A stretch of 64,000 bases of DNA from Acidobacteria bacterium Ga0077534 (GCA_001464455.1 LNEI01000018.1:248001-312000), one strand, 5' to 3'; shown: positions 36,959 to 46,165, numbered from the stretch's first letter. Numbers and translations: made by a program. Notes: a model not told the origin generated them from the letters alone.

Positions 36959-38110
36959 CTAGCCTCGGATAGCTTTTTTCATTCGAGCGACTCCCTCCGC
37001 CATCTTTTCTTCGGTATTGCAAAACGAGATCCGCAAAAAACCTTTCGCCTCGTCACCAAAAGCGACGCCGGGAACGGTGACGACACGGTTCTGCAAACAT
37101 TTTTCCGCGATCTCAACGTCGTCGCCTAAACTACGAACATCGAGCATCGTGTAGAAAGCCCCCTCAGGCGACGTGGCTCTCAGGCCGAGTTCTTTGTCGA
37201 ATAGATCTACGAGGAATTCGCCGCGTTTTTTGTAGACTTCGCGGGCGTGCTGCTTTGCGGCTTCGGCTTCGTCGCTCCAGCCGAGAAGTGACGCTTTCTG
37301 GGTGATCGTGGATGTGCAGACGGTCGTGAATCCATGGAGCACCTGAATGGCTTCCATGATCGCCGCATCTTTGCTCGCTGCCCAGCCGAGACGCCAGCCT
37401 GTCATGGACAAAGATTTGGATAAACCGCTGACAATAATGGTCTTATCGTAATACTCCGAAGCCGAATGCGGGCGTTCGCCAAAATAAAGATCGCTGTAGA
37501 TCTCATCGGAAATGAGCCAGATTCCCGTGCCATCGAGAGCCTCGGCTATCTGTTTAAGATCTTCGGGACGCATGATCTTGCCGGTTGGATTTGAAGGCGA
37601 GATCACTACCGCAGCTTTCGTTTTTTCCGTGATCCCAGCTTTGAAATTTGAAATATCAAATTTGAAATCATCGTCCGCCGGCATCCGGTAATAGACTGGT
37701 GTTCCCTGGGCGATACGCGTACATGCATCGTATGCCGGAAAGCTAGGATTCGGCAGCAGAACCTCGTCGCCCTGATCGACGACGCACATAAATGCATCAG
37801 TCATCGCTTCCTGCGATCCGCAGGTGACGACAACACCGGTTCGAGGCAGATCGAGATGCGGATATTGCTCCGCGATCTTGTCACGAAGAGCCGGTATTCC
37901 GGGGTGCGAGGTGTAACCATTCTGCTCATCCCGAGCGATCCTCGCCGCCTCGTCCCGCAAAAACTGCGGCGTCGGCAGATCAGGCTCGCCGAGCCCGAAA
38001 TTGATCGAATCAGGCAACGCCCGCTCAAAAAACTGACGGATCAAAGTCGGCTGCAGGCCGCGCATTCGGGCAGGTAACTGAAATTCCACTTTTTCTTTTG
38101 TCGCTGTCAT
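36959..38110 (-). CDS. Pyridoxal phosphate-dependent class I/II aminotransferase
   Basis: The 383-residue protein has NFGLGEPDLPTPQFLRDEA near the N-terminus, SPSNPTGKIM with the substrate Asn, and the PLP lysine in IIVSGLSKSLSMTGWRLGW. C-terminal VTVPGVAFGDEAKGFLRISFCN holds the carboxylate-binding Arg. It belongs to the AspC/DapC-like fold-type I group. Neighbours asd and dapD suggest it may act as N-succinyl-diaminopimelate aminotransferase, but amino acid specificity is not readable. Confidence 0.9.
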   Translation of the reverse strand: MTATKEKVEFQLPARMRGLQPTLIRQFFERALPDSINFGLGEPDLPTPQFLRDEAARIARDEQNGYTSHPGIPALRDKIAEQYPHLDLPRTGVVVTCGSQEAMTDAFMCVVDQGDEVLLPNPSFPAYDACTRIAQGTPVYYRMPADDDFKFDISNFKAGITEKTKAAVVISPSNPTGKIMRPEDLKQIAEALDGTGIWLISDEIYSDLYFGERPHSASEYYDKTIIVSGLSKSLSMTGWRLGWAASKDAAIMEAIQVLHGFTTVCTSTITQKASLLGWSDEAEAAKQHAREVYKKRGEFLVDLFDKELGLRATSPEGAFYTMLDVRSLGDDVEIAEKCLQNRVVTVPGVAFGDEAKGFLRISFCNTEEKMAEGVARMKKAIRG

Positions 38111-38113
38111 TCT

Positions 38114-38332
38114 CTAAGCTCTTTCGTGAAGTGCAATTGCAAGGTCGGTGGGAATGGCGAGCGGGTAAAAAATACTCGACTCGAACAAATAATCTTCGCC
38201 ATCCTCGTCAATTACGCGAATCATATCATCATTCTCCGCCTCGTCGTCCGCCACAACCTCATAGAGTTTTCCGACTTCCAGGGAAGCTTCAAAACCTTTG
38301 TTATTAACACAAACAGCAAATTTCGTATTCAT
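38114..38332 (-). CDS. Conserved small acidic protein, unknown function
   Basis: This 72-residue protein (FAVCVNNKGFEASLEVGKLYEVV) has an SH3-like or beta-barrel look and a central acidic stretch (DDEAENDDMIRVIDEDGEDYLF). Similar proteins recur in many bacteria without a name. It lies two bases from the broken gene 38335-38577 and ends next to the aminotransferase start. Confidence 0.6.
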   Translation of the reverse strand: MNTKFAVCVNNKGFEASLEVGKLYEVVADDEAENDDMIRVIDEDGEDYLFESSIFYPLAIPTDLAIALHERA

Positions 38333-38334
38333 AA

Positions 38335-38577
38335 CTAATCAAGCCAACGCTTTATTTTTCCGTTCCGTTTTCCGATCCCATGTGCTTCATACCAGTGGAT
38401 CTCAGCCAACCGGATGCGTCCATTTGAGATACGTTCAACGGTTGCCACGCCTTTCAACTTTCGCTATCTCCCTTTGCCAAACTGCTTGTTTAGAAAAGGC
38501 TGAACCCTGATCGAATTGCCTACAGCAATTATCTCGATCTGCTCAATGTCGCCGATGACGCGAAATCCTTCAAGCAT
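38335..38577 (-). pseudogene. Broken small gene with one in-frame TAG
   Basis: An 81-codon frame from ATG (38575-38577) to TAG (38335-38337) reads MLEGFRVIGDIEQIEII, is interrupted by TAG at 38464-38466 after GKGR, then continues RKLKGVATVERISNGR and AEIHWYEAHGIGKR. The amber codon replaces a position where the pattern GxxxWRK suggests TGG (Trp), so one G-to-A change would break the gene. A 37-residue peptide alone could be made. The family resembles small unnamed bacterial proteins. Confidence 0.6.
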
Positions 38578-38595
38578 TTACAGGCTCAAACCCTA

Positions 38596-38829
38596 CTACC
38601 AGCTTCCTCCCGCCGGATGTTCTTCCTCTTCCTGCTTCTCGAGATCTTCCTCTATCTCTTCTCGAATGGTGCCGACCTCGACGTTAAATTCGCCTTCTGC
38701 TTGGGCAAGCGGGTCGGCGTTGATGACGCCCGCGAGCGTCTCTATTTCACCGATGATCGTCTGGCCGAGGCCGCCGATCTTTTCGAGGATACCGTGTTTA
38801 GATTCGTCTTCTGTGATTTGATCGTTCAT
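38596..38829 (-). CDS. Small acidic protein, possibly CsbD-like
   Basis: From ATG at 38829 the product is 77 residues. GQTIIGEIETLAGVINADPLAQAEGEF faintly resembles the repeated helix units of CsbD stress proteins. The end is strongly acidic (EEIEEDLEKQEEEE). It is divergent from the photolyase gene with a 114-base gap, so the two could share a control region. The family call is weak. Confidence 0.5.
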   Translation of the reverse strand: MNDQITEDESKHGILEKIGGLGQTIIGEIETLAGVINADPLAQAEGEFNVEVGTIREEIEEDLEKQEEEEHPAGGSW

Positions 38830-38943
38830 TGTATAGATCTCCCTGAATCTTAATTTTAGGCTATTTCGAATGAATAATAAACGCGAGTGTTTTGCGTACC
38901 GTTTCAAGCTCGACGCCACTCTCCATTTAGACTCGCCTGACCA

Positions 38944-40416
38944 ATGAACGCAGTACTGATCTATCCACACCAACTCTTTCGAGATAACGCAGCAATAGAC
39001 ACGGGCGACTTGGTCTTCCTGATCGAAGAGCCGCTGCTTTTCACCCAATTTAGATTTCATCAACAAAAGCTCGTTCTCCACCGTGCGTCGATGAAATGGT
39101 ACGCTGAGCGGTTAGCGATCCGGGGCTGCAAGACTCGATACATAGACTCGTCCGAAATCGAAAAAACGAGCGATATTGGGCGGATCCTGTCGCAAGATGG
39201 GGTGTCGAGCGTCAAATTTATCGATCCCGTCGACGACTGGCTCGGACGGCGGCTGATCGATTCACTTGACCACGCCGGCATTTCTTACACGCGGTTAGAC
39301 TCGCCGATGTTCATGAATACGTGCTCGCAGATCGACGATTATTTTGTGGGACGCAGGTCGTATTCAATGGCACATTTCTATAAACGCGAGCGCGAAATGA
39401 GAAACATCCTGATGGAAAACAACGGACAGCCGGTCGGTGGGAAGTTTTCGTTCGATACCGAGAACCGCAAGAAATTACCTAAAGGAATTCGCTTGCCCGT
39501 CATCGAACGACCCAAAAGGAATAATCATGTCAGTGAAGCGATCAAATATGTGTCAGCGAATTTCTCCGACAACTATGGGAATGCTGAGGATTTTGATTAC
39601 CCGATCACCTTCGACGATGCGGACGCGTGGCTAGAGCAATTTTTGCACGATCGGTTGAATCAACTTGGTGATTACGAAGACGCGATCTCACCGAATGCCG
39701 ATTTTGTGTTTCACAGCGTACTGACGCCGATGTTGAATATCGGGCTGCTCACGCCGCAGGACGTGGTCGATCGGACACTCGCTTTTGCGGAAGGGAATGA
39801 CGTTCCGCTCAATTCCCTCGAAGGATTTGTCCGTCAGATCATGGGCTGGCGAGAATTTATGCGTGGTATTTACCTTTCGCTTGGCCGGAAGCAGCGAACG
39901 GCCCACTACTGGAAACATCATCACAAACTGCCGGAAAGCTTTTGGAATGCGACCACCGGAATCGAGCCTGTCGACGACGTCATTCGCAAAACCTTGCGAA
40001 ACGCGTACAGCCACCACATCGAGCGGCTGATGATAATGGGAAATTTCATGGTCCTGACTGAGGTCGAGCCGGACGACGCTTATCGTTGGTTTATGGAAAT
40101 GTACATTGACGCGTACGATTGGGTGATGGTTCCAAATGTTTACGGAATGAGTTTGCAATCGGACGGCGGCTCGATAGTTACAAAACCATACATCTCAGGT
40201 TCAAACTACATCCGCAAAATGTCTGACTACAAGCCCGGCCCGTGGTGTGAGATATGGGACGGTTTGTACTGGCGTTTTATCGCCAAACACGAAGATTTTT
40301 TTCGCTCAAACCACCGTTTATCGATGATGCCAATGCTGCTCGCCAAAATGGATGCCGCAAAACGTGAGATGCATATGAATACGGCGGAAAATTACCTCGC
40401 GACGTTTAACCGATAG
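38944..40416 (+). CDS. Cryptochrome/photolyase-family protein (PhrB-like) lacking Fe-S ligands
   Basis: The 490-residue protein has an N-terminal Rossmann domain and a helical FAD-binding domain with PLNSLEGFVRQIMGWREFMRG and YSHHIERLMIMGNFMVLTEVEP, typical of the bacterial (6-4) photolyase group (FeS-BCP). In studied members four Cys near the C-terminus bind a [4Fe-4S] cluster. Here the equivalent segment reads SDYKPGPWCEIWDGLYWRF, with only one Cys, so the cluster is almost certainly absent. Lesion specificity is unknown. Confidence 0.88.
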   Translation: MNAVLIYPHQLFRDNAAIDTGDLVFLIEEPLLFTQFRFHQQKLVLHRASMKWYAERLAIRGCKTRYIDSSEIEKTSDIGRILSQDGVSSVKFIDPVDDWLGRRLIDSLDHAGISYTRLDSPMFMNTCSQIDDYFVGRRSYSMAHFYKREREMRNILMENNGQPVGGKFSFDTENRKKLPKGIRLPVIERPKRNNHVSEAIKYVSANFSDNYGNAEDFDYPITFDDADAWLEQFLHDRLNQLGDYEDAISPNADFVFHSVLTPMLNIGLLTPQDVVDRTLAFAEGNDVPLNSLEGFVRQIMGWREFMRGIYLSLGRKQRTAHYWKHHHKLPESFWNATTGIEPVDDVIRKTLRNAYSHHIERLMIMGNFMVLTEVEPDDAYRWFMEMYIDAYDWVMVPNVYGMSLQSDGGSIVTKPYISGSNYIRKMSDYKPGPWCEIWDGLYWRFIAKHEDFFRSNHRLSMMPMLLAKMDAAKREMHMNTAENYLATFNR

Positions 40417-41875
40417 CTGCAAAATCGATAAAGCCTGTTCGAGGGTCAGCCGAAACCAATTTTACCCTGACTTTCTCGCCTACCTGAAGCCCGCGTTCGC
40501 CCTGCTCGATGCGGCCGTCAACCGGCGGACGCAAGATGCGGGCAAATGTGCCGCTCGCGGTGACGCCGGTGACGATCGCGTCGAAATTCTCGCCGACGTG
40601 CCGCTGCATTACGGTCGCGGCGACGACCTTACGCATTTTTCGTTCGACCTTGCGGGCAGATTTTTCCTGTAGGTTGCAGTGTTCGGCGATATCGGCAAGT
40701 TCATCGTCTGAGTAAGGCGACGGTTGGTTTGCGATGACGGCCTTCACTAGCCGCTGGACGACCATGTCAGTAAACCGCCGGTTCGGAGCCGTCGAGTGTG
40801 CATAGTCGCGAACCGCAAGGCCAAAATGCCCGCCTGCGTCCTCGCCCAAACGTTCGACGACGTATTCGCCGCCGCCGATGAGCTTCACGATGGAAAGGGA
40901 AAGGTCTGGAAAATGCTCAGGGTCTGCCGCTCGTCTTTTGCCTAGAAACGCTGCCAACGCTGGTTGGTCCGGCGTTTCCGGCAAATTTTCGCCGTATTCG
41001 CTGGCGATCCGCCGGATCCCGTCCCAACGCTGAGGCTCTTTTACAACGCGTCGCAGCGAGGCGAAGCCTTTTGCCTCCAAAAACTCCGCCATCTCGACAT
41101 TAGACGCGACCATGAAATTTTCGATCAGCTTTTTTGCTGAGTTTGAGCGCACCGAAACCAACCCCTTGATCTCGCCATCCTCAACCACTGCCGAAGATTC
41201 GATCGACTCAAATTCGAGCGCACCTTTTTTCTCACGATACGCAGCAAGACGTTTTGCGGCTTCCCGCTGCAGTTCGATCTGCGCTTTCAACTCCGGCGAA
41301 CGCTGTAATTCTTCCGGCATCTCGCCGTCGCCATCGAGCCATTCGCCGATCTCTTCGTACGAGAATTTCGCGTGATTGTGGACAAACGCTCGGAAAAACG
41401 CGCTTTCGGGAACATCGCCGTTCGCCTTCACGATCATATCCGCAACGACTGCGAGACGGTCTTCGCCTTGGTTGAGCGAGGTCATGTCGGTGGAGAGTGC
41501 CTCGGGCAGCATTGGAAATATCTTGCTTTGCGTATATACCGTGACCGTATTCTGAGCGGCGTGAACGTCGATCGGCGTGCCCTTGGCGACAACCGCATCA
41601 ACATCCGCGATGCCTACAAGCACACGAATATCACCATTCTCCAAACGCTCAGCCCACTCAACCTGATCAAGATCGCGCGAGGTTCGATTATCTATCGACG
41701 ACCACAACAAATGCCGCAGATCCTGAACATCCGACCCGCGATGAGGCTGTCCGCCATCCACGATCTTGCGAAGCTGTGCGTAAACTGCATCCGAAAATTC
41801 CGGCTCAAATCCATTATCGAGCATTGCCTGATGTGCCCGCTCGGTCAGCCAACTGTTGTTGTGATGGTCGCTCAT
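40406..41875 (-). CDS. RNB-domain exoribonuclease (RNase II/R-like)
   Basis: The RNB domain is recognisable from ADVDAVVAKGTPIDVHAA, TVYTQSKIFPMLPEALSTDM and TSLNQGEDRLAVVADM, the order of motifs in RNase II. The catalytic Asp residues are in VGIADVDAVV. DYAHSTAPNRRFTDMVVQRL is the second core motif. A short S1-like domain may lie at the C-terminus (FDAIVTGVTASGTFARIL). At 489 residues the protein lacks the full N-terminal cold-shock domains of RNase R. It overlaps the metallophosphoesterase by four bases. Confidence 0.88.
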   Translation of the reverse strand: MSDHHNNSWLTERAHQAMLDNGFEPEFSDAVYAQLRKIVDGGQPHRGSDVQDLRHLLWSSIDNRTSRDLDQVEWAERLENGDIRVLVGIADVDAVVAKGTPIDVHAAQNTVTVYTQSKIFPMLPEALSTDMTSLNQGEDRLAVVADMIVKANGDVPESAFFRAFVHNHAKFSYEEIGEWLDGDGEMPEELQRSPELKAQIELQREAAKRLAAYREKKGALEFESIESSAVVEDGEIKGLVSVRSNSAKKLIENFMVASNVEMAEFLEAKGFASLRRVVKEPQRWDGIRRIASEYGENLPETPDQPALAAFLGKRRAADPEHFPDLSLSIVKLIGGGEYVVERLGEDAGGHFGLAVRDYAHSTAPNRRFTDMVVQRLVKAVIANQPSPYSDDELADIAEHCNLQEKSARKVERKMRKVVAATVMQRHVGENFDAIVTGVTASGTFARILRPPVDGRIEQGERGLQVGEKVRVKLVSADPRTGFIDFAAIG

Positions 41876-42705
41876 AAATGCTTCATTTCACGGCTTATGC
41901 GTTCCCAACCGCTGCTGGTTTGCTTGAAGATCTTGTGCTCAGCCGGGAGAAATCCGTCCTCGACCGAGCGGCATTCCAAACGCTCGATCCTCAGCCATGG
42001 ATGGTCAAACTCGATCGTATTGAACGAATGCGGCTCACCGCGAACACGCGCGGAGGTCGCGGTTCCGGCCTGAATTATCAGAGCGACGCGTCCATTATCG
42101 AGTTCGTATCGTTTTGCTGTCGTTTCGATATTGCTGACGTGCAAATGTCCTGCCAGAAATACATCGCCACCACAATCCGCGATCATCGGCATCGCTTTTT
42201 CAGCATGCCCAACGACATCGTCTTCGTCATGACCATCGGGCAGGTCAAATGGATGGTGCGTCACCACGACCTTCAACATTCCGTCATGCAGGTCGCGAAA
42301 TTGGCCCTGTATGAACGCGATCTGTTCATTACTGATCCGCCCGCCCTTGATAGTGAAAGACCGTGCGGTGTTCACTCCAACGATCGCGATCTCGTCGTCA
42401 ATATAGGTCGGCGTCAGATCGCTCGTGATGTATTTTTCGTACTTGTCGAGCTTTCGCAAAAATCGGTCGAGCACATTGTAAAGCGGCACGTCGTGATTGC
42501 CCGGAACGATGATCTGCGGCTTAGGCAAACGGTCGAGAAAGGCTCTTGCTTGCTTAAATTCTTCGCTCTTTGCTCGCTGCGTCAAGTCACCCGAAAGAAC
42601 CACGACATTCGGTGCCAGCTCAGCGATTTTGCTCACGACTAGCTCAACGACCGCCGCGTTTGCCGTTCCAAAATGGACATCGGAAATGTGAACAATTCTA
42701 CGCAT
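41872..42705 (-). CDS. Metallophosphoesterase, 3',5'-cAMP phosphodiesterase-like
   Basis: The ATG at 42705 gives MRRIVHISDVHFG, carrying the first metal-binding Asp and His. Further motifs LSGDLTQRA, VPGNHDVPLYN, TIKGG...VVTHHPFDLPD and FLAGHLHVSN complete the binuclear metal site of calcineurin-like phosphoesterases. The closest group is the CpdA-like cyclic nucleotide phosphodiesterases. The gene overlaps both its neighbours, upstream lipid kinase and downstream RNB gene, so it is part of a coupled three-gene run. Confidence 0.9.
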   Translation of the reverse strand: MRRIVHISDVHFGTANAAVVELVVSKIAELAPNVVVLSGDLTQRAKSEEFKQARAFLDRLPKPQIIVPGNHDVPLYNVLDRFLRKLDKYEKYITSDLTPTYIDDEIAIVGVNTARSFTIKGGRISNEQIAFIQGQFRDLHDGMLKVVVTHHPFDLPDGHDEDDVVGHAEKAMPMIADCGGDVFLAGHLHVSNIETTAKRYELDNGRVALIIQAGTATSARVRGEPHSFNTIEFDHPWLRIERLECRSVEDGFLPAEHKIFKQTSSGWERISREMKHL

Positions 42706-43615
42706 TTTCCCCCGTCTCGATCTCGATCTTTGGCACCAAGACCCGCAGAGCTTTTGGCAGTATCTTGTATTGCAGGGGTGTCTCCATCGTATAAACCTCG
42801 CCGTCAAAGGCCACGTGCATTCGCTTTCGCCGCGTCTGGATGGAAACGGTTTCTGAGAGAACCTCTTCGAACTCACGCCATTGCTTCGCTGTTCCCGCTA
42901 TTGTGCGTAATAGTAGTGAGATAACTCCGAGCCGGCCGCCCCGGTGAAGGAAATAGACACTCAATTTCCCTTTGTCCATTGCCGCCCGACGCCCGATGTT
43001 GTAAAAATCCATGTCATATTCGTTGTTCCCGACAAATACAAATGGTGTCTTACGCAGAAAGAATTTTCCGTCAACAACAATACCAACTTTCAAAAAAGGC
43101 GAGATGCGAAACATCCTCAAGGTAGCCCAAAACGCCGCCCTCCATTTTCCGTAGCCAAGGCGTTGCTGTTGCTGCACACGATTGCGAACGATACGAGGAT
43201 AAAGCCCGATGCTCGAATTGTTTATAAAAACGCGGCCGTTGAGTTCCGCAAGGTCGATCTCCGCAGTGTTGCCATCCGCGATGATGCGGATCGCTTCGTC
43301 GATATCCTGCGGGATCTGTAAATCTTTTGAAAAGTTATTGAGTGTCCCAAGCGGCAGAACGCCGAAGGTTTTATCTGTTTTCGAAACGATCGCGGCTACG
43401 GAACTAATTGTTCCGTCTCCGCCGCCTGCAACGATTATTTCAGCATCACTCTTTGCCGCAGATTCGGCAAATTCGCCGATCTGCGGGCCTGTTTTGGCAA
43501 GTCTGATGTTGGCGTCGAGACCGTTAGCTGCAAAAGCATCTTTCAGCTTTTGCTCCGTCTCGTTTTCGACAAAACTGCCGCCGGCAGCGTTAATAATTAC
43601 TTCTATCGGCGGCAT
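42698..43615 (-). CDS. Diacylglycerol/sphingosine kinase-like (YegS-type) lipid kinase
   Basis: The ATG at 43615 begins MPPIEVIINAAGGSFVENET, matching the DAGK catalytic domain start. The nucleotide-binding loop IIVAGGDGTISSVAA and the VLPLGTLNNFSKDL motif are present. The RIIADGNTAEIDLAELNGR stretch begins the C-terminal domain. Enzymes of this family phosphorylate diacylglycerol or related lipids. It overlaps the phosphoesterase start by eight bases. Confidence 0.9.
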   Translation of the reverse strand: MPPIEVIINAAGGSFVENETEQKLKDAFAANGLDANIRLAKTGPQIGEFAESAAKSDAEIIVAGGGDGTISSVAAIVSKTDKTFGVLPLGTLNNFSKDLQIPQDIDEAIRIIADGNTAEIDLAELNGRVFINNSSIGLYPRIVRNRVQQQQRLGYGKWRAAFWATLRMFRISPFLKVGIVVDGKFFLRKTPFVFVGNNEYDMDFYNIGRRAAMDKGKLSVYFLHRGGRLGVISLLLRTIAGTAKQWREFEEVLSETVSIQTRRKRMHVAFDGEVYTMETPLQYKILPKALRVLVPKIEIETGENA

Positions 43616-43637
43616 AAAGTAGTCGTGGTTTTTACTA

Positions 43638-43904
43638 TTAACTACGCATATAAATGTTACGACGATGCCCGATGAATCGAACCTTAATAAGCTCTTCGTC
43701 GTGAAACACTTCGTAAACGACTCGATAATCTCCTTCACGGAGTTTCATCTTACCAGCCAGGTTGTCACGTAATCCAATGTGTTCGATGGTTGCGGCATTT
43801 TCCGCAAGCCAAAGAATCTTACGATGAATTCGACGAGCGATTTCTCGGTCAAGTTTCGCGAATGAACGCCGAGCCTCTTCCATGAATTCAACTCTATAGG
43901 TCAT
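43638..43904 (-). CDS. RelE/ParE-superfamily toxin
   Basis: The 88-residue protein has the RelE/ParE pattern: YRVEFMEEARRSFAKLD, HRKILWLAENA and LREGDYRVVYEVFHDEELIKVRFIGHRRNIY. Basic residues and the YRVVYEV strand lie where the ribosome-dependent ribonuclease residues are found. The preceding gene (43938-44162) on the same strand is the likely antitoxin, 33 bases away. Confidence 0.85.
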   Translation of the reverse strand: MTYRVEFMEEARRSFAKLDREIARRIHRKILWLAENAATIEHIGLRDNLAGKMKLREGDYRVVYEVFHDEELIKVRFIGHRRNIYMRS

Positions 43905-43937
43905 TGAGTAAAGAAAATGAAACCGTTCCGCGTAGAG

Positions 43938-44162
43938 CTACAATCCTAACTCCTTCATGACCTGCTCCATCGGCACACCTTTTTCTCCATTGCGGATTCG
44001 CTCATCCTGATTTTTCATTAACTCCACAAAATCTTCGCGGTATTCAAGTCCAGCGTCAGGATCGGAGTATCGAGCCAGACGATCGTCAACTACATCGGCT
44101 ACGACCTCCGAGATTAGCTGTCGCAACTCACCGATGGACATTTGTGAGACTGTTGTTTCCAT
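43938..44162 (-). CDS. Putative antitoxin of the RelE/ParE pair
   Basis: The 74-residue, acidic helical protein (MSIGELRQLISEVVADVVDD) has the size and position of RelB/Phd-type antitoxins. EYREDFVELMKNQDERIRNGEKG could wrap the toxin. It lies upstream of the toxin on the same strand. Confidence 0.7.
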   Translation of the reverse strand: METTVSQMSIGELRQLISEVVADVVDDRLARYSDPDAGLEYREDFVELMKNQDERIRNGEKGVPMEQVMKELGL

Positions 44163-44183
44163 ACCCGCTGATTATACAAGAAT

Positions 44184-45014
44184 CTAACGTAAATAGTCTT
44201 CAAGTTTCGTCGAAGCATCCGTTTTTTCGTCGCGATATTTGACGATGATCGGGCAGTAGATCGACAGCCCGTTCTCTTTCCCAAATCCGCTGGTCACCGC
44301 ACGCGATCCCTGAACGACCACAGCTCCCGCAGGAATTTCCAGCGAGTTTCCGCCTTCGGATTTAATGATGCGGTTGTTCGGCAGGTCAAAAACCGGGGTC
44401 GAACGCGTCAAAATAACTCCGCTCGCGAGCACCACGCGTTCGCGCACGATCGTGCCTTCGTAAACGCCGGTGTTTCCACCCACGAGTACGTCATCCTCAA
44501 TAATTACGGGTGTCGCGTTGACAGGTTCTAACACGCCGCCGATCTGCGCGGCTGCTGAAAGGTGTACGCGTTTCCCGATCTGTGCGCACGACCCGACAAG
44601 AGCGTGCGAATCGACCATCGTTCCCTCGTCAACATACGCACCGACATTTATATAAGCCGGAGGAACCACAACGACGCTCGGAGCGACATGCGAACCGTCG
44701 CGAATAGCCGAACCGCCCATCACGATCCTCACGCCGTCTTCCAACGTCATCGGCCGCAGCGGAAATGTGTCTTTGTCAAAAAATTGAAGGGTTTCCGTCG
44801 GTTTCGACATCTCGACCATCTTTCCCATGCGAAACCCGAGCAGAATTCCCTGTTTTACCCAGGCGTTGGCATTCCAATTCCCGCTCGCATCCTTTTCAGC
44901 CGAACGAATTTCACCTCGACGGAGTGCAGTTTTAAATTGCTCGTATATTTCCCGGTCATCGGAAGTAAATTCCGACTTCGCAAATAGTTTTTCTATCTCG
45001 TTCTGTAAATTCAC
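44184..45014 (-). CDS. dapD: 2,3,4,5-tetrahydropyridine-2,6-dicarboxylate N-succinyltransferase
   Basis: The enzyme adds succinyl to tetrahydrodipicolinate in the succinylase branch of lysine/diaminopimelate synthesis. The 276-residue protein has DdAsxDRS-type helix N-terminus and the left-handed beta helix with hexapeptide repeats ([33 protein letters not shown]). [16 protein letters not shown] precedes the helix as in DapD. It fits with dapA, dapB, the M20 deacylase and the aminotransferase nearby. Confidence 0.95.
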   Translation of the reverse strand: MNLQNEIEKLFAKSEFTSDDREIYEQFKTALRRGEIRSAEKDASGNWNANAWVKQGILLGFRMGKMVEMSKPTETLQFFDKDTFPLRPMTLEDGVRIVMGGSAIRDGSHVAPSVVVVPPAYINVGAYVDEGTMVDSHALVGSCAQIGKRVHLSAAAQIGGVLEPVNATPVIIEDDVLVGGNTGVYEGTIVRERVVLASGVILTRSTPVFDLPNNRIIKSEGGNSLEIPAGAVVVQGSRAVTSGFGKENGLSIYCPIIVKYRDEKTDASTKLEDYLR

Positions 45015-45037
45015 AAATTCCTCAGTCTACGATTCGT

Positions 45038-45114
45038 TGCAAAAGCCCGCGCGTAAGCAAGGGCGAAACTCGCAACTTGAAAGTATCGCCCTTGCTCACG
45101 CGCGGGCTTCTGCA
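45038..45114. repeat. Intergenic palindrome, GCAAAAGCCCGCG family, copy 3
   Basis: Left arm 45038-45066 and right arm 45083-45114 match copy 1 closely; TGCAAAAGCCCGCGCGTAAG is one arm. It sits between the dapD start and the stop of the next gene, in the upstream region of dapD. Confidence 0.85.
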
Positions 45115-45116
45115 CC

Positions 45117-45503
45117 TTATCGATCAGCCAAGACCGCCCGAGCGATCAATCCAATTCCGCCCGCGAACAAAACCAACATAATTATCGTGTTAAAAAGGCT
45201 CGTGGGTTGGAAATATATTTGTAGGTTCATCAAAATGCCTGACGCGATGACGATCAAGCTGATCGCGATCAGGATCCAGCCAATTATCGATTTGCCGTTA
45301 AAGAAAACAAAGGCGATCCCAAAGATCAGCGGCACGAGCGACAGTCCAAAAGTGTTGTAACCGCCCCAATTCCAAAACGCGCTGGTCACGATCACGCGGC
45401 TGATGAGCATATATCCGCCCGCGATGGTCATGATGAATCCGATCACGAACTCCACCAAACCTCCCGAAGTCCCGCCCGGTTTTTTAAGATCTTCGAAGTC
45501 CAT
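45117..45503 (-). CDS. Small four-helix membrane protein, unknown
   Basis: The ATG at 45503 starts MDFEDLKKPGGTSGGLVEF. The 128-residue protein has four hydrophobic helices and no catalytic motif. It may be a small integral membrane protein of unknown role. Its start is 65 bases from REP DNA and its stop abuts the palindrome copy 3. Confidence 0.6.
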   Translation of the reverse strand: MDFEDLKKPGGTSGGLVEFVIGFIMTIAGGYMLISRVIVTSAFWNWGGYNTFGLSLVPLIFGIAFVFFNGKSIIGWILIAISLIVIASGILMNLQIYFQPTSLFNTIIMLVLFAGGIGLIARAVLADR

Positions 45504-45517
45504 AAAAACATCCCCGA

Positions 45518-45690
45518 GCCCGCGTAGCGGGCAAAAAGCATGTAGCCCACGGCCCAAGCCGTGGGGAAAACGGTATTAAGTCAGCCGAGCTATCGTAGAT
45601 AGCGGCACCAATCCCTTGCAGCTGTTCTGTCACCGGCACGAGGGCTTCGCATGATTCTACCGCGATCCATATAGCGAAGCGCTATGCCTA
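45518..45690. repeat. REP cluster left of the RAYT-like gene
   Basis: Three hairpins are seen: GCCCGC-GTA-GCGGGC at 45518-45532; GTAG followed by CCCACGGC-CCAA-GCCGTGGG at 45542-45565; and GCTATC-GTA-GATAGC at about 45590-45604. A degraded ATAGCG-AAG-CGCTAT hairpin lies near 45671-45685. GTAG next to the hairpin foot is the REP hallmark. Confidence 0.8.
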
Positions 45691-45718
45691 TCGAACCTAA
45701 CGACAACTCGCCAATGGA

Positions 45719-46165
45719 TCATTTCCAAAGATACTTCTCGTCGAAACCAATACTTGCAGCCCGCAGCATATCTTTGAACTCCTCATCAAATATCTGCTTT
45801 ATGTGATGCTGTTTTTGATTCTGCACATAGCGTCGTACGGTTGGCAACTGAGATTCTCCGACCGTGAAAGCCCCATAACCTGTTTGCCATTCGAATTTTG
45901 GATCGATAACGGTTCTAGCCCAGTTTGTAATGGCCGGTTTCAGTTGCTCCAGGAACTTCGAAACGTTGAGCGTCGGTTTTAGCCTGACGATTATATGAAC
46001 ATGATCCGGCATTCCGCCGATCTCAATGCAAACTCCATTCAATCCTCTTACCACGCCGCCAATATATTCATAAAACCTTTCTTCGTATTGTTGTGAAATA
46101 AATGGATAACGCTCTTTCGTCGCGAACACTATGTGAAAAAGAAGATTGGTATATGTATGCGGCAT
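45719..46165 (-). CDS. REP-associated tyrosine transposase (RAYT), IS200/IS605 TnpA-like
   Basis: The 148-residue protein is a Y1 HUH nuclease. GMPDHVHIIV at residues 51-60 has the two His (55 and 57) that hold metal, and Tyr113 in VRRYVQNQ is the likely nucleophile. The flanks carry GTAG-hairpin REP sequences on both sides, the hallmark of RAYT genes. RAYTs mobilise REP sequences; no second tnpB gene is present. The gene is intact. Confidence 0.9.
   Translation of the reverse strand: MPHTYTNLLFHIVFATKERYPFISQQYEERFYEYIGGVVRGLNGVCIEIGGMPDHVHIIVRLKPTLNVSKFLEQLKPAITNWARTVIDPKFEWQTGYGAFTVGESQLPTVRRYVQNQKQHHIKQIFDEEFKDMLRAASIGFDEKYLWK

Noticed and set aside
41878-42642. 254-codon plus-strand frame opposite the metallophosphoesterase
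   Set aside because: The opposite strand carries all five metal-site motifs of the phosphoesterase family.
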